Below, piece by piece: positions 35,405 to 44,137 of a DNA stretch of 64,000 nt. A program made the translations under genes and the position numbers. Source of the DNA: Actinomycetes bacterium (lineage in GTDB: Bacteria; Actinomycetota; Actinomycetes; Actinomycetales; Dermatophilaceae); NCBI GenBank assembly GCA_029552065.1, contig JAKPEG010000117.1, positions 18,943-82,942 on the forward strand. The letters run 5' to 3'. Within the stretch, counting starts at the first letter, position 1; each line of letters opens with the position of its first letter. The notes below the pieces were generated by a model. The model worked only from the letters and a program-made list of their open reading frames with translations, ran no database searches and had not been told where the DNA came from.

Positions 35405-37765
35405 ATGACCACCGTCCCGCCCAACCGGCGCCTGGTCTTCGACCATCCCGCAGCCAACGTCAACGAGGCACTGCCCGTGGGCAACGGCCGGCTCGGGGCC
35501 ATGGTCTACGGAGGCGTCCAGGCGGATCGGCTCAGCCTCAACGACGACCGGCTCTGGGCAGGCGGCACCCCGCCCGCGCCGCACGCGGACGGCCCGGACA
35601 GCCTCGCCCGGGCCCGTGACCTCTTCCGGCGCGGCGAGCGTCGCGCGGCTCAGACCCTGCTCGAGGAACGGTTCACCACACCCTTCAACGAGCCCTATCA
35701 GCCCGCCGGGACGCTGCAGTTCCAGTGGGACCGGAGCGGGGACTACGACGACTACGAGCGCGAATTGGACCTCACTCACGCGATCGTTCGGACCCGGTCC
35801 ACGGCTGCCGGGCACACGACCCGCGGGGAGTACTTCGTCAGCGCTCCGGCGCAGGTCGTCGCCGCGCGGTTCACCGCGGACTCGGGCACCCTGCCGGGCC
35901 TGCGCCTTCGGCTCGAATCGCTCCTCCGGCATCGGGTGACGGCCCTCGGAGCGGACCTGGACCTCCAGGGACGCGCGCCGATCCACGTGCGCTGGGACGG
36001 CATCGACGACCTCGCCACCCCGGACAACGCCATCACCTATGACGAGGACCTCCCGCGGCACTTCGCGATCCGCGTGCGAGTCACCGACACCGACGGGACC
36101 GTGGGCGTCGTCGACGACGGGCTCGTCGTGCGCGATGCGACGCGCATCGTCGTCCTCGTCGCGTTGGCAACCGACGCGCGCGGGCCGGACCCGACGGCAG
36201 CGGCCCGGGCAGACCTCGACGCGGCGCAGGTGACCGCCTTCGATGCCCTGCGCGCCGCGCACACCGCGGACCATCGCGCCCTCTTCGATCGGCTCTCCCT
36301 GCGCCTGCCTGCTCCCGCCGACGCCGCGGCGACGACCGATCGGCGTCTGGCGGACCACCACGCGCGCCGCGTCGACCCCGATCTCATGGGGCTCGTGGCG
36401 GACTACGGGCGCTACCTGCTCATCGCCTCGAGTCGCCCCGGGTCGCTCCCGGCGAATCTGCAGGGCGTGTGGAACGAGAGCCTCACTCCGCCGTGGTGGG
36501 ACAACTACACCCTGAACATCAACCTGCAGATGAACTACTGGCCGGCCCACCGCACGGGGCTGCACGAGTGCGCCGAGCCGCTGGCCGACTTCATCGCCGC
36601 CCTCGCCGCGGCCGGCGCTGCCACGGCTGCGGTCCAGTACGGCGCCCGTGGCTGGGTGGCCAACCACCAGACCGACATCCGGCTGCAGACCACGCCCGTC
36701 GGCTTCCTCGCCCAGGGCATCCCGACGAATGCCGCGAAGTGGGCCCTGTGGCCGTTCGGCGGCGCGTGGCTATGCCTGCACCTCTACGAGCAGGGCCTCT
36801 ACGACGGCGATCTCGATGCCCTGCAACGCCACCTGCCGATCATGCAAGGCGCCGCTCTGTTCCTCCTCGACTGGCTCATCGACGACCCGGATGATCCGAG
36901 GCTGCTCGCGACGATCCCCTCGACCTCGCCGGAGAACACCTACGTCTTCGGCGGCCAGACGATCGCGATCTCCAAGAGTTCGACGATGGACATCGCCATC
37001 ACCCGGGCCCTGTGGGAAGCCTGCGTGGCGGCCTCCGCCCTGCTCACCGCCACCGGCCGGCCCGGCGCCGATCCGGCCTTCCTCGCCGAGGTCGCCGCCG
37101 CCCTGCCCCGGCTGCCGGGCACCCCCGTTTCCACGGACGGACGCATTCTCGAGTTCGACGCCGACTGGCCCGAGGGCGAGGCGCCGCACCGCCACATCTC
37201 CCACCTGTTCGACCTCTGCCCGGGTGAGGCGATCACCGTGGATGCCACCCCCGAGCTGGCGGTCGCGGCCAGCCGCGCGCTGGACTACCGCGGCGACGAG
37301 GGAGTCGGTTGGTCCCTCGCCTGGAAGGCTCGCTGTTGGGCGCGACTGCACGATGCCGAGCGCTCGATGGCGTTGCTGCACAACCTGTTCAGCCCGGTGC
37401 CCTCGACCGTCCTCGAATGGGCCGACGAAGGAGGCGGGACCTACCCGAACCTGCTCATGTGCTGCCCGCCGTTCATGATCGACGCGAACCTCGGTTACAC
37501 GGCCGCCTTGTTGGAGCTCTTCGTGCAGGACCATGCAGGCCTCATCGACCTCCTGCCGGCCTGTCCCACCGACCTCGATCGAGGGGATCTCGACGGGCTT
37601 CGGCTGCGCGGCGGCCTCATCCTGGACCTGTCCTGGAGCGACGGCCGGGTCACCCGTGCCCGGCTCGCGAGCCCGGTGGCACAGGAGCGTCGCATCCGCG
37701 TCAACGGCACCGTCCACGAAGTCGCGCTCGCCGCAGGGGATACCGACCTGAGCACCATTCTCTGA
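35405..37765 (+). CDS. Glycoside hydrolase family 95 (alpha-L-fucosidase/alpha-L-galactosidase type)
   Basis: This 786-residue cytoplasmic-looking enzyme without a signal peptide has the normal family length. The N-terminal domain has HPAANVNEALPVGNGRLGAM and SLNDDRLWAGG. The catalytic (alpha/alpha)6 barrel has NLQGVWNESLTPPWWDNYTL, then NINLQMNYWP (near residue 370), whose asparagines activate the water in GH95. TSPENTYVF (near 509) holds the likely acid glutamate. ISHLFDLCPG and a C-terminal beta domain follow. It removes alpha-L-fucose (or galactose) from oligosaccharides, probably after import, given the nearby ABC transporter. The ATG at 35405 with GAGG five bases before it is preferred to a TTG 138 bp earlier. 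Confidence 0.9.
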   Translation: MTTVPPNRRLVFDHPAANVNEALPVGNGRLGAMVYGGVQADRLSLNDDRLWAGGTPPAPHADGPDSLARARDLFRRGERRAAQTLLEERFTTPFNEPYQPAGTLQFQWDRSGDYDDYERELDLTHAIVRTRSTAAGHTTRGEYFVSAPAQVVAARFTADSGTLPGLRLRLESLLRHRVTALGADLDLQGRAPIHVRWDGIDDLATPDNAITYDEDLPRHFAIRVRVTDTDGTVGVVDDGLVVRDATRIVVLVALATDARGPDPTAAARADLDAAQVTAFDALRAAHTADHRALFDRLSLRLPAPADAAATTDRRLADHHARRVDPDLMGLVADYGRYLLIASSRPGSLPANLQGVWNESLTPPWWDNYTLNINLQMNYWPAHRTGLHECAEPLADFIAALAAAGAATAAVQYGARGWVANHQTDIRLQTTPVGFLAQGIPTNAAKWALWPFGGAWLCLHLYEQGLYDGDLDALQRHLPIMQGAALFLLDWLIDDPDDPRLLATIPSTSPENTYVFGGQTIAISKSSTMDIAITRALWEACVAASALLTATGRPGADPAFLAEVAAALPRLPGTPVSTDGRILEFDADWPEGEAPHRHISHLFDLCPGEAITVDATPELAVAASRALDYRGDEGVGWSLAWKARCWARLHDAERSMALLHNLFSPVPSTVLEWADEGGGTYPNLLMCCPPFMIDANLGYTAALLELFVQDHAGLIDLLPACPTDLDRGDLDGLRLRGGLILDLSWSDGRVTRARLASPVAQERRIRVNGTVHEVALAAGDTDLSTIL

Positions 37766-37801
37766 CCCGTATGCCGCGTGCTGCCGCACGCGGCATACGG
37801 G
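37766..37801. terminator. Perfect 15-bp hairpin built from two inverted GTATGCCG copies
   Basis: CCCGTATGCCGCGTG (37766-37780), a 6-nt loop CTGCCG, and the exact reverse complement (37787-37801) follow the GH95 stop codon directly. There is no T-tract on either side. Since the GntR gene ends on the other strand at 37827, this is probably a bidirectional terminator between convergent genes. Both arms contain the genome-wide octamer in inverted orientation. Confidence 0.85.
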
Positions 37802-37826
37802 TGGAACTCGGCCGAACCGCGAGATC

Positions 37827-38564
37827 TCAGGCAGATCGGGCGGGATCCTGGACGAAGTCCTCGACGCCGAACAGGTGCACCTGCATCTGTGCCCTGGCCC
37901 GGTCCGGGTCGTGGGCCCGCATCGCGGCAAGGATCGCGCGGTGTTCTCGGATGCCCACCATCCCGGACTCGGGCTCGACCTCGAGGCGCCAGCGGCGCAT
38001 CCGCCAGGTTTGGCCCGCGAGGACGTCGAGGAGGGCGACACAGACCGAGTTTCCCGAGGACCGGGCCACGATCCGGTGAAAGTCCCGGTCGAGCTCGAGG
38101 AGGGCGGACAACTGTTCCGTTCCTCCCTCCGAGGCGTTGAGGATCTGCTCAGCGGCGGTGATGGTGAGCTCGGCCTCGTGCAGCTGCTCGGGGGTGATCC
38201 GCAGTGCGGCCGTGGCCGCCGCCTCGCATTCGAGGACGCGGCGGACGGCCAGGAAATCCAGAGCGTCGTGGAGATCGAGATCGGCGATGAAGGCCATCGG
38301 CGCGAAGAGGCGGCGCAGGTCGAGATCCGTGACGAACGTGCCGGAACCCTGACGGGCCTCGAGCACCCCCATGCTGATGAGCGCCCGAACCCCCTCGCGC
38401 AGGGACCCCCGCGAGATCCCCAGCTGCGCTGCGAGGTCGGCCTCGACCGGCAGTCGGTCACCCGCCCGCAGTCGGCCGTCCAGCACCATCTTGCGGATCT
38501 CTTCGACGACGGCGTCGGTCCGCGTCACCTTGCCCACACCTTCCGCGGCGATCCGGTGCCCCAT
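37827..38564 (-). CDS. FadR-subfamily GntR regulator of the ABC importer operon
   Basis: This 245-residue protein has a winged helix (TDAVVEEIRKMVLDGRLRAGDRLPVEADLAAQLGISRGSLREGVRALISMGVLEARQGSGTFV, about residues 16-78) and an FCD domain (ELDRDFHRIVARSSGN, GIREHRAILAAMRAHDPDRARAQMQVHLFG). It is the last gene of the importer operon, 6 bp after the second permease. A palindrome TCGTCAGACGA just upstream of the first gene of that operon fits the FadR consensus TNGTNNNACNA, so autoregulation of the operon is likely. It is convergent with GH95, across the hairpin. Confidence 0.9.
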   Translation of the reverse strand: MGHRIAAEGVGKVTRTDAVVEEIRKMVLDGRLRAGDRLPVEADLAAQLGISRGSLREGVRALISMGVLEARQGSGTFVTDLDLRRLFAPMAFIADLDLHDALDFLAVRRVLECEAAATAALRITPEQLHEAELTITAAEQILNASEGGTEQLSALLELDRDFHRIVARSSGNSVCVALLDVLAGQTWRMRRWRLEVEPESGMVGIREHRAILAAMRAHDPDRARAQMQVHLFGVEDFVQDPARSA

Positions 38565-38570
38565 TCCCGG

Positions 38571-39416
38571 CTAGTCCTTCGTTCCACCGGCGGTCACCCC
38601 TTTGGCGATCCAGCGCAGACCGACGGTGACGAGCAGGACGGCCGGGAGCGCGAGCAGCACCAGCGCAGCGTAGTACTGCGACTGCTGTTGGGGGGTGGCA
38701 CCGAAGGCGCCGGTAATGAGGCTCACCGCCTGGGCGGATGTCGCCTTCTCGGGGCTGCGCAGCACGAGGCTGGGGAACAGGTAGTCCTGGAAGGACCACA
38801 TGATGCTGAGGATGCCTAGGTTCATCAGGGGCGTCCGGATCTGGGGCAGGAAGATGTACCGGAACGTCTGGAACACCGAGGCTCGGTCGAGGACCGCGGC
38901 CTCGAACATCGTGCCGGGCAGCCCGTCGGCGAAGTTCTTGATGAGCAGCACCCCGAACGGCAGCGTGAGGGTCGCCTCGGGGAAGGCCACGGCGGCATAC
39001 GAATCGAACATCCCCAGCCGACCGGTGATGTAGTAGACGGGGACGAGCAGAGCGGTGGCGGGGACCGCGAGGAAGACGAGCGCCGCGGTGTAGGCGACGT
39101 CCCGGCCGCGCCAGCGCAACCGAGAGAAGGCGTACCCCGACAGCGCGGAACAGACGACGACCACCCCGGCATGGATGGCGGCGACGACGGCGCTGTTGAC
39201 GAAGGTCCGCGGCAGCCACACCCCGGAGATCGGCGCAGTGAGCAGACTCGCGTAGTTGTCGAAGCCCCCGAAGGCGATGGAAGCACGCACCGCGGTGTAG
39301 AGCGGGAACAGCCACCACAGCGCCAGCGCGATGAGGATGATCTGCATGAAGAGCCGGTCGCGTGGGCGCGAGCCAAGCAATGCCATGGGGCTGCGTTCCG
39401 CCCGGGCGGCACTCAT
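38571..39416 (-). CDS. Carbohydrate ABC transporter permease (MalG-like)
   Basis: This 281-residue permease has six membrane segments. The cytoplasmic EAA loop reads FEAAVLDRASVFQTFRYIFLP. The usual glycine after the acidic residue (EAAxxDG) is Arg here, an unusual replacement at the ATPase contact. It overlaps the first permease by ATGA. Family CUT1, oligosaccharide import; the substrate is unknown but the GH95 neighbour suggests fucosylated oligosaccharides. No ABC ATPase gene is present; actinobacterial CUT1 importers often share an MsiK-type ATPase encoded elsewhere. Confidence 0.92.
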   Translation of the reverse strand: MSAARAERSPMALLGSRPRDRLFMQIILIALALWWLFPLYTAVRASIAFGGFDNYASLLTAPISGVWLPRTFVNSAVVAAIHAGVVVVCSALSGYAFSRLRWRGRDVAYTAALVFLAVPATALLVPVYYITGRLGMFDSYAAVAFPEATLTLPFGVLLIKNFADGLPGTMFEAAVLDRASVFQTFRYIFLPQIRTPLMNLGILSIMWSFQDYLFPSLVLRSPEKATSAQAVSLITGAFGATPQQQSQYYAALVLLALPAVLLVTVGLRWIAKGVTAGGTKD

Positions 39417-40345
39417 CGCTCGCTCCTTCGTTGCACGACGATCTGGATGACGGAGATGACCAACGCGATGAGCAGGGTGATCACGGCGGTGGCCGAGGTG
39501 TAGCCGATGACCGGCCCGGCCGCGACGGTCTTGCCGTAGAGGTAGGTGCCGGTGATCGCGGTCGCGCCCGAGGGTCCTCCGCCGGTGGAGAACCACACGA
39601 CGTCGAAGGCCCGGAAGCTCGAGAGCAGCACTGCGAGGATCACCGTGCGGTGCGTCGTCTTGAGCAGGGGGAAGAGCATGGTCCGGAAGATTCGCCAGGG
39701 GCCGGCGCCGTCCATGATCGCGGACTCGATGACCGACAGGTCGATCGCCTCGACGTCCGCGTGGTAGTACATGATCGGCAGCCCCACGAGGTAGACCAGC
39801 AGGACGCAGACGGCAGCGTATGCCGTGGGCGCCTGACCCAGCCAGTCCTGCCGTAGCGACCCGAGGCCCACGGCGCTGAGCGTCTCGTTGAGGGCGCCGT
39901 ACTGGGTGCCGAGCATCCGGCCGAAGACCGTGGCGAACAGGGCCAGGGGCAGCAGTGAGGGCAGCAGGAAGATCACGTAGAGCGTGCGCTTGAGGCGAAC
40001 CCCGACGGCCAGCAGCATCGCGACGATGAAGCCGACCGTGAGCGAGGCGAGAATCGAGAAGCCCGCGAAGACCAGGTTGTTCAGCAGGGCGCGCATGAAC
40101 AGCGGGTCCGTGAGCGTGAGGACGTAGTTGTTCCAGCCGACGTCGATGGCGTCGACGAAGGACAGCGAGACCTGCTTGGTGGACGTTCCGGCGAGGAACC
40201 AGAAGCCGTAACCGAAGTACGTCCCATAGAACAGCAGCAGGGGGACGAGGAAGACCAAGGCGATGAGGCCCTGGCCTCGGCGGCGGGGACGGGCCTGCGG
40301 CGGCCGCTGAACAGCGGCCGCCGCAGGCTGAGGGTGCTGGCTCAA
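39413..40345 (-). CDS. Carbohydrate ABC transporter permease (MalF-like)
   Basis: This 310-residue permease has a proline- and arginine-rich N-terminus and six membrane helices. Its EAA loop is VIESAIMDGAGPWRIFRTMLFPLLK, with the canonical DGA. It starts 7 bp after the binding-protein stop and its stop overlaps the next permease. It is the first of the two CUT1 permeases. Confidence 0.92.
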   Translation of the reverse strand: MSQHPQPAAAAVQRPPQARPRRRGQGLIALVFLVPLLLFYGTYFGYGFWFLAGTSTKQVSLSFVDAIDVGWNNYVLTLTDPLFMRALLNNLVFAGFSILASLTVGFIVAMLLAVGVRLKRTLYVIFLLPSLLPLALFATVFGRMLGTQYGALNETLSAVGLGSLRQDWLGQAPTAYAAVCVLLVYLVGLPIMYYHADVEAIDLSVIESAIMDGAGPWRIFRTMLFPLLKTTHRTVILAVLLSSFRAFDVVWFSTGGGPSGATAITGTYLYGKTVAAGPVIGYTSATAVITLLIALVISVIQIVVQRRSER

Positions 40346-40352
40346 GTGCGGA

Positions 40353-41723
40353 TCACTTGGTCAGCGTGTTGTGCGGGTACCGTCCGGACGTCCACTCCTG
40401 CTGGAGGTACTTCGCCGCCTCCTCGGGGGTCTGCTCGCCGCGGAGCACCTTGAGGAAGGTCGGCCCGGAGACGTTGGCGAGGAAGTCCTGCTGGTCGTCG
40501 CGGATGGAGCTGGCCTTGGCCGAGACTTCGCCCATCGCCTTGAACCCCTGCTGGGCGGTCGGGGTGGCCAGGACGGCACCCGAGGGCGTCCAGCCGACCT
40601 TGGAGTCGGGGTTGTACTGCAGCGAGGCATTCCACTGGTCGACCCCGGCACCGTAGACCATGTAGCTGATGAACTTGGCCGCCTCGGCGACGTGGGTGGA
40701 GGACTTGGGGATGCCCAGGCCACCCTCAGCGAGGGCGCGCACCGAGGGGCTCCCACCCTGCGAGGACAGCGGCGCCGGCACGGCCCCGTAGTCCTTGGCG
40801 GTCATCTTGTTGGTTGCCTGGTAGGAGGGCGTCATGACCGACCCGGCCCAGGAGCCGTTGAAGTAGAAGGCCGCCTTGCCCGAGTTGAAGAGGGCACTGG
40901 CGTCGTCGTACTTCAGGCTGAGCACGGAGGTGTCCATGGCTCCGGAGCCGATGAGCTCCTTGAAGGCCTTGAGGCCGTTGACCACTTCCGGGCTGTCCCA
41001 CGATGCGGTCCCGTTGATGATCGACTGCGAGAGTCCGGGGGACTTCTGCTCGGCGAAGCCGAAGTACATCTCCTCCTGCCACCAGCCGTCGCCGGCCATG
41101 GCGACGGGGGTGGTCACCTCGGGCTGGGTCGCCTTGATCTTCGCGACCTGCTCGGCCAGTTCCTTGATCGTCGTGGGCGGCGCCGTGATCCCGGCCTTGG
41201 CGAGGATCTCGTTGTTGTAGAAGAGGAACGGGCTGGACACGGCGCCCATCGGCAGACCGTAGAGCTTGCCGTCGCCGGCCATGAGCTTGGTCTGGTCGAG
41301 CATCGAGGAGACCACCGAGGTCTTGTAGTCGCCGTCGAGCTTGTCGGCATACTCGTCGACCGGGCGCAGCTGGTCCTTGACGTTCTTCGTCATGGCCGAG
41401 ACCTGGAAGCCGACGACGTCGAGCGCTTCGCCGCCCTGCAGCTGCAGCGGCAGCTGCTTCTGGAAGTCCTGGGACTTGAGGATGCGCAGGTTGATCTTGA
41501 TGTTGGGGTTGGCCTTCTGGAAGGCGTCGATGGCCGGCTGCAGGGTGGCCCCGTCCGGGAACCACGTCTCGTAGTTCAGGGTCACGGGGCCGTTGCTCGA
41601 GGCTGCCTGGGAGGCTGCCGTGGCACCGCCGACGCCTCCGGAGTTCCCGCAGGCCGTCAGGGCGAGGGATCCCGCTACCAAGGTCGCGCCGAGCAGGGCG
41701 ACGCGACGTCGTGGTTCGCGCAT
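40353..41723 (-). CDS. Sugar ABC transporter solute-binding lipoprotein
   Basis: This 456-residue extracellular binding protein has a signal peptide (MREPRRRVALLGATLVAGSLALTAC) with the lipobox LTAC, cysteine at residue 25. The mature protein resembles cluster 1 (family 1) solute-binding proteins: VTLNYETWFPDG, FQKANPNIKINLRI, GLPMGAVSSPFLFYNNEIL and AAKFISYMV near the C-terminus. It delivers an oligosaccharide to the two permeases. The start ATG at 41723 is 14 nt from a probable FadR-type operator. Confidence 0.93.
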   Translation of the reverse strand: MREPRRRVALLGATLVAGSLALTACGNSGGVGGATAASQAASSNGPVTLNYETWFPDGATLQPAIDAFQKANPNIKINLRILKSQDFQKQLPLQLQGGEALDVVGFQVSAMTKNVKDQLRPVDEYADKLDGDYKTSVVSSMLDQTKLMAGDGKLYGLPMGAVSSPFLFYNNEILAKAGITAPPTTIKELAEQVAKIKATQPEVTTPVAMAGDGWWQEEMYFGFAEQKSPGLSQSIINGTASWDSPEVVNGLKAFKELIGSGAMDTSVLSLKYDDASALFNSGKAAFYFNGSWAGSVMTPSYQATNKMTAKDYGAVPAPLSSQGGSPSVRALAEGGLGIPKSSTHVAEAAKFISYMVYGAGVDQWNASLQYNPDSKVGWTPSGAVLATPTAQQGFKAMGEVSAKASSIRDDQQDFLANVSGPTFLKVLRGEQTPEEAAKYLQQEWTSGRYPHNTLTK

Positions 41724-41736
41724 GAACTTCAACCTT

Positions 41737-41747
41737 TCGTCAGACGA
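41737..41747. promoter_or_regulatory. FadR/GntR-type operator TCGTCAGACGA before the importer operon
   Basis: This perfect 11-bp palindrome (TCGTC-A-GACGA) sits 14 bp upstream of the binding-protein start. It matches the FadR-subfamily consensus TNGTNNNACNA exactly, and the operon encodes such a regulator (37827-38564). Binding here would block transcription or translation initiation. Confidence 0.55.
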
Positions 41748-42080
41748 CCTCGCCAGGGGAGCGGATCGCAGGGTCCATGGTGGAGGCGAAGCGGCGAAAG
41801 ATCCAGTCAATCATCAGACGTTGTTACCGTTTCGTGATGCATCTGAGCGTGGATCGCCCGTGAAACCGCTCCAGTTCCGCTCGAAGCGAGTCGAAACACC
41901 TGATCAATGTTGGATCGGCACCCAGTGGTAGGCCGGTGGACGAGCGCGTGCGGCAGGCCGCACAACGCCCGGTATGCCGCCCGCGCGGCGCGGCGAACGC
42001 GCTCGGCCAGGGCCGAGGGAGAGCGGCTGCCGGAAGGTCGGCGCCGTGCTGGAGACCGTGCGGTTTGCTGACGCTGCCGG
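41748..42080. other. Intergenic region between the importer operon and DUF3039
   Basis: This 333-bp gap holds the upstream region of the importer operon (the 41,800-41,930 part is relatively A+T-rich, with direct and inverted short repeats such as CTCGAAGCGAG) and the downstream region of DUF3039. GTGCGGCAGGCCGCAC at 41948-41963 is a 7-bp inverted repeat that could end DUF3039 transcripts. A GTATGCCG copy lies at 41972. No coding frame with a plausible start was found. Confidence 0.5.
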
Positions 42081-42401
42081 TCAGTCGTCCTCGGGCAGCC
42101 ACCCGGCGTTGTCGTCCTCGAAGATCGCCTTGCACGTCGGGCAGACGGGGAAGCGCTGCGGATCGCGGCTGGGCACCCAGACCTTGCCGCAGAGTGCGAC
42201 GACCGGCGTGCCCATGACCATCGCCTCGGTGATCTTGTCCTTGCGGGCGTAGTGGCTGAACCGCTCGTGGTCGCCGGGCTCCTGCACCTGTGGCTCGACG
42301 GCCGGCGCCTCCCGCTCGAGGACGCTGGTCCTCGTGCCCGGCTCGGAGGGCATCGGCTGGGGCTCGAACGGGTCGGGCGGCATCGAGGAGGCGCGCGGCA
42401 T
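42081..42401 (-). CDS. DUF3039-domain protein (zinc-ribbon-like)
   Basis: This 106-residue protein matches the actinobacterial DUF3039 family. It has HYARKDKITEAMVMGTPVVALCGKVWVPSRDPQRFPVCPTCKAIFE, where the Cys near 71 and CPTC near 87-90 could bind a metal. The start follows metZ's stop by 15 bp, and it is probably the last gene of the rhodanese-metZ operon. Function unknown. Confidence 0.88.
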   Translation of the reverse strand: MPRASSMPPDPFEPQPMPSEPGTRTSVLEREAPAVEPQVQEPGDHERFSHYARKDKITEAMVMGTPVVALCGKVWVPSRDPQRFPVCPTCKAIFEDDNAGWLPEDD

Positions 42402-42416
42402 ACGGTCGAATGTAAC

Positions 42417-43649
42417 TCAGCCGAGGGTGGCCAGGGCGGCGCCGAGGTCCTCGACCAGGTCGGCGGGGTCCTCGAGGCCCACCGACAGCCGGATCGTGCC
42501 GTCGGTGATCCCCACGGCCGCGCGGGCCTCGGGGGTGAGCCGGCGGTGCGTCGTCGTCGCCGGATGGGTGACGAGGGACTTGGCGTCGCCGAGGTTGTTG
42601 GAGATGTCGACGACCGACAGCGCGTTCATCACCCGGAAGGCATCGGCCTTGGCCCCGTCGATCGCGAAGGTGACGACGGTGCCGCCGCCGAGCATCTGAC
42701 GCCGGGCCAGCTCGTGCTGCGGGTGGTCGGTGCGCCACGGGTGCAGCACGCGGGTCACCCGGGGATGTCCGGCGAGGTATGCCGCGACGGCCAGCGCGTT
42801 GTCGTGCTGGCGCTGCACGCGCAGCGACATCGTCTCCAGGCCCTTGAGCATGACCCAGGCGTTGAACGGCGAGAGCGCGGGTCCGGTGTGCCGCATGAGG
42901 TTCTTCACCGGTCCGTCGACGAACTCGGTCGGCCCGAGGATCGCACCCCCGAGCGCGCGACCCTGGCCGTCGATGTGCTTGGTCGCCGAATAGACGACGA
43001 TGTCGGCCCCGTGCTCGAGCGGCTTGGAGAAGACCGGGGTCCCGAAGACGTTGTCGACGACGACCCGTGCCCCGACCGCGTGCGCCAAGTCGGACACCGC
43101 CCGGATGTCGACGAGTTCCTGCATGGGATTGCTCGGGGTCTCGAAGAAGACTGCGGCAGTGGGACGTTCGAGCGCCGCACGCCACTGGTCGAGGTCGGAG
43201 CCGTCGACGAGGACCCGCTCGACACCCCACCGGGGGAGGATCTCGTCCACGATGACGAAACAGGAACCAAAGAGTGCCCGGGAGGCGACGATCCGGCTGC
43301 CGGCCGGGCACAGCGCCGCGAGCGCGACGAAGACGGCCGCCATCCCGGAGGCCGTGCCGAAGCAGGCGGGCGCGCCCTCGAGCAGGCGCAGCCGCTCCTC
43401 GAACATCGCCACCGTCGGATTGCCGTAGCGGCTGTAGATGAACTTGTCGATCTCGTCCTTGAAGGCGGCCTCCGCCTGCTCGGCGTTGTCGTAGACGAAG
43501 CCGGAGGTGAGGAAGAGGGCCTCGGCGGTCTCGTCGAAGCCGCTGCGGGTGAGCCCGCCGCGCACGGCCTGGGTGTCGGGGCGCCACCCGCCCGGCGTCG
43601 GGGCGCTCGGGACGGCGGGCGCCTCGTCCGGGGAAAGGCTGTCGCTCAC
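42417..43649 (-). CDS. metZ: O-succinylhomoserine sulfhydrylase (MetZ-type PLP enzyme)
   Basis: This 410-residue PLP-dependent enzyme of the Cys/Met metabolism family has the PLP lysine in SATKHIDGQGR (K224) and the phosphate-binding SRYGNPTVAMFEERL and GTASGMAAVFVAL loops. TPSNPMQELVDIRAV follows. It forms homocysteine from O-succinylhomoserine and sulfide (or a related gamma-replacement). It overlaps the rhodanese gene by GTGA, a pairing common in actinobacteria, which suggests that the rhodanese supplies sulfur. MetZ is preferred over cystathionine gamma-synthase on the basis of this neighbour and the pattern. Confidence 0.85.
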   Translation of the reverse strand: MSDSLSPDEAPAVPSAPTPGGWRPDTQAVRGGLTRSGFDETAEALFLTSGFVYDNAEQAEAAFKDEIDKFIYSRYGNPTVAMFEERLRLLEGAPACFGTASGMAAVFVALAALCPAGSRIVASRALFGSCFVIVDEILPRWGVERVLVDGSDLDQWRAALERPTAAVFFETPSNPMQELVDIRAVSDLAHAVGARVVVDNVFGTPVFSKPLEHGADIVVYSATKHIDGQGRALGGAILGPTEFVDGPVKNLMRHTGPALSPFNAWVMLKGLETMSLRVQRQHDNALAVAAYLAGHPRVTRVLHPWRTDHPQHELARRQMLGGGTVVTFAIDGAKADAFRVMNALSVVDISNNLGDAKSLVTHPATTTHRRLTPEARAAVGITDGTIRLSVGLEDPADLVEDLGAALATLG

Positions 43650-44059
43650 GCCTGCCGCCAGGGCAGCCCGCAGGCCTTCCAGCCGCCGACGCCGCGGTGG
43701 TGGGTCGCGTCGAGCTGCCCCTCGAAGCCGTCGGTGATGTTGTATGCCGGACCGAGCCCGGCCGCCGTCGCCGCGTCGGCCGCGTGCCTGGAGCGCACGC
43801 CCGAGCGGCAGAGGAAGTAGATCGGCTGGCCCGGGGCGATCCCCGCCTCGCGTAGCTCGTCGACGAAGCCGTCGTTGAGCGCGCCCCCCGGCCAGGTCGT
43901 CCACTCGGTGAGGACGACCTGCTTGCCGGCCCGGTCGAGATCGGGCACGCCGACATAGGTCCATTCGGCCTTCGTCCGCACGTCGACGAGCACCGCCTCG
44001 GGTTCCGCCTGGACGGCGGAGAAGGCGTCGACGGGGCTCACGTCACCGGCATACGTCAT
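43646..44059 (-). CDS. Rhodanese-like sulfurtransferase
   Basis: This 137-residue single-domain rhodanese has VLVDVRTKAEWTYVGVPDL and the active-site loop LCRSGVRSRHAA with Cys84. It probably carries persulfide sulfur for methionine synthesis, since its stop overlaps the metZ start by four bases. It begins an operon rhodanese-metZ-DUF3039. A GTATGCCG copy overlaps its start region. Confidence 0.9.
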   Translation of the reverse strand: MTYAGDVSPVDAFSAVQAEPEAVLVDVRTKAEWTYVGVPDLDRAGKQVVLTEWTTWPGGALNDGFVDELREAGIAPGQPIYFLCRSGVRSRHAADAATAAGLGPAYNITDGFEGQLDATHHRGVGGWKACGLPWRQA

Positions 44060-44137
44060 GGGCGCAAGGGTAACGAGCGGGTGCCGCGCGTCGGCGCGCC
44101 CTTCCATTCCTCGGCCACCCCGGGGGACGATGGCGGG

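Noticed and set aside
41811..42080. Possible small gene between the importer and DUF3039
   Set aside because: Open frames there have no motif, plausible ribosome site or neighbour relation, and read through palindromic and promoter-like DNA.
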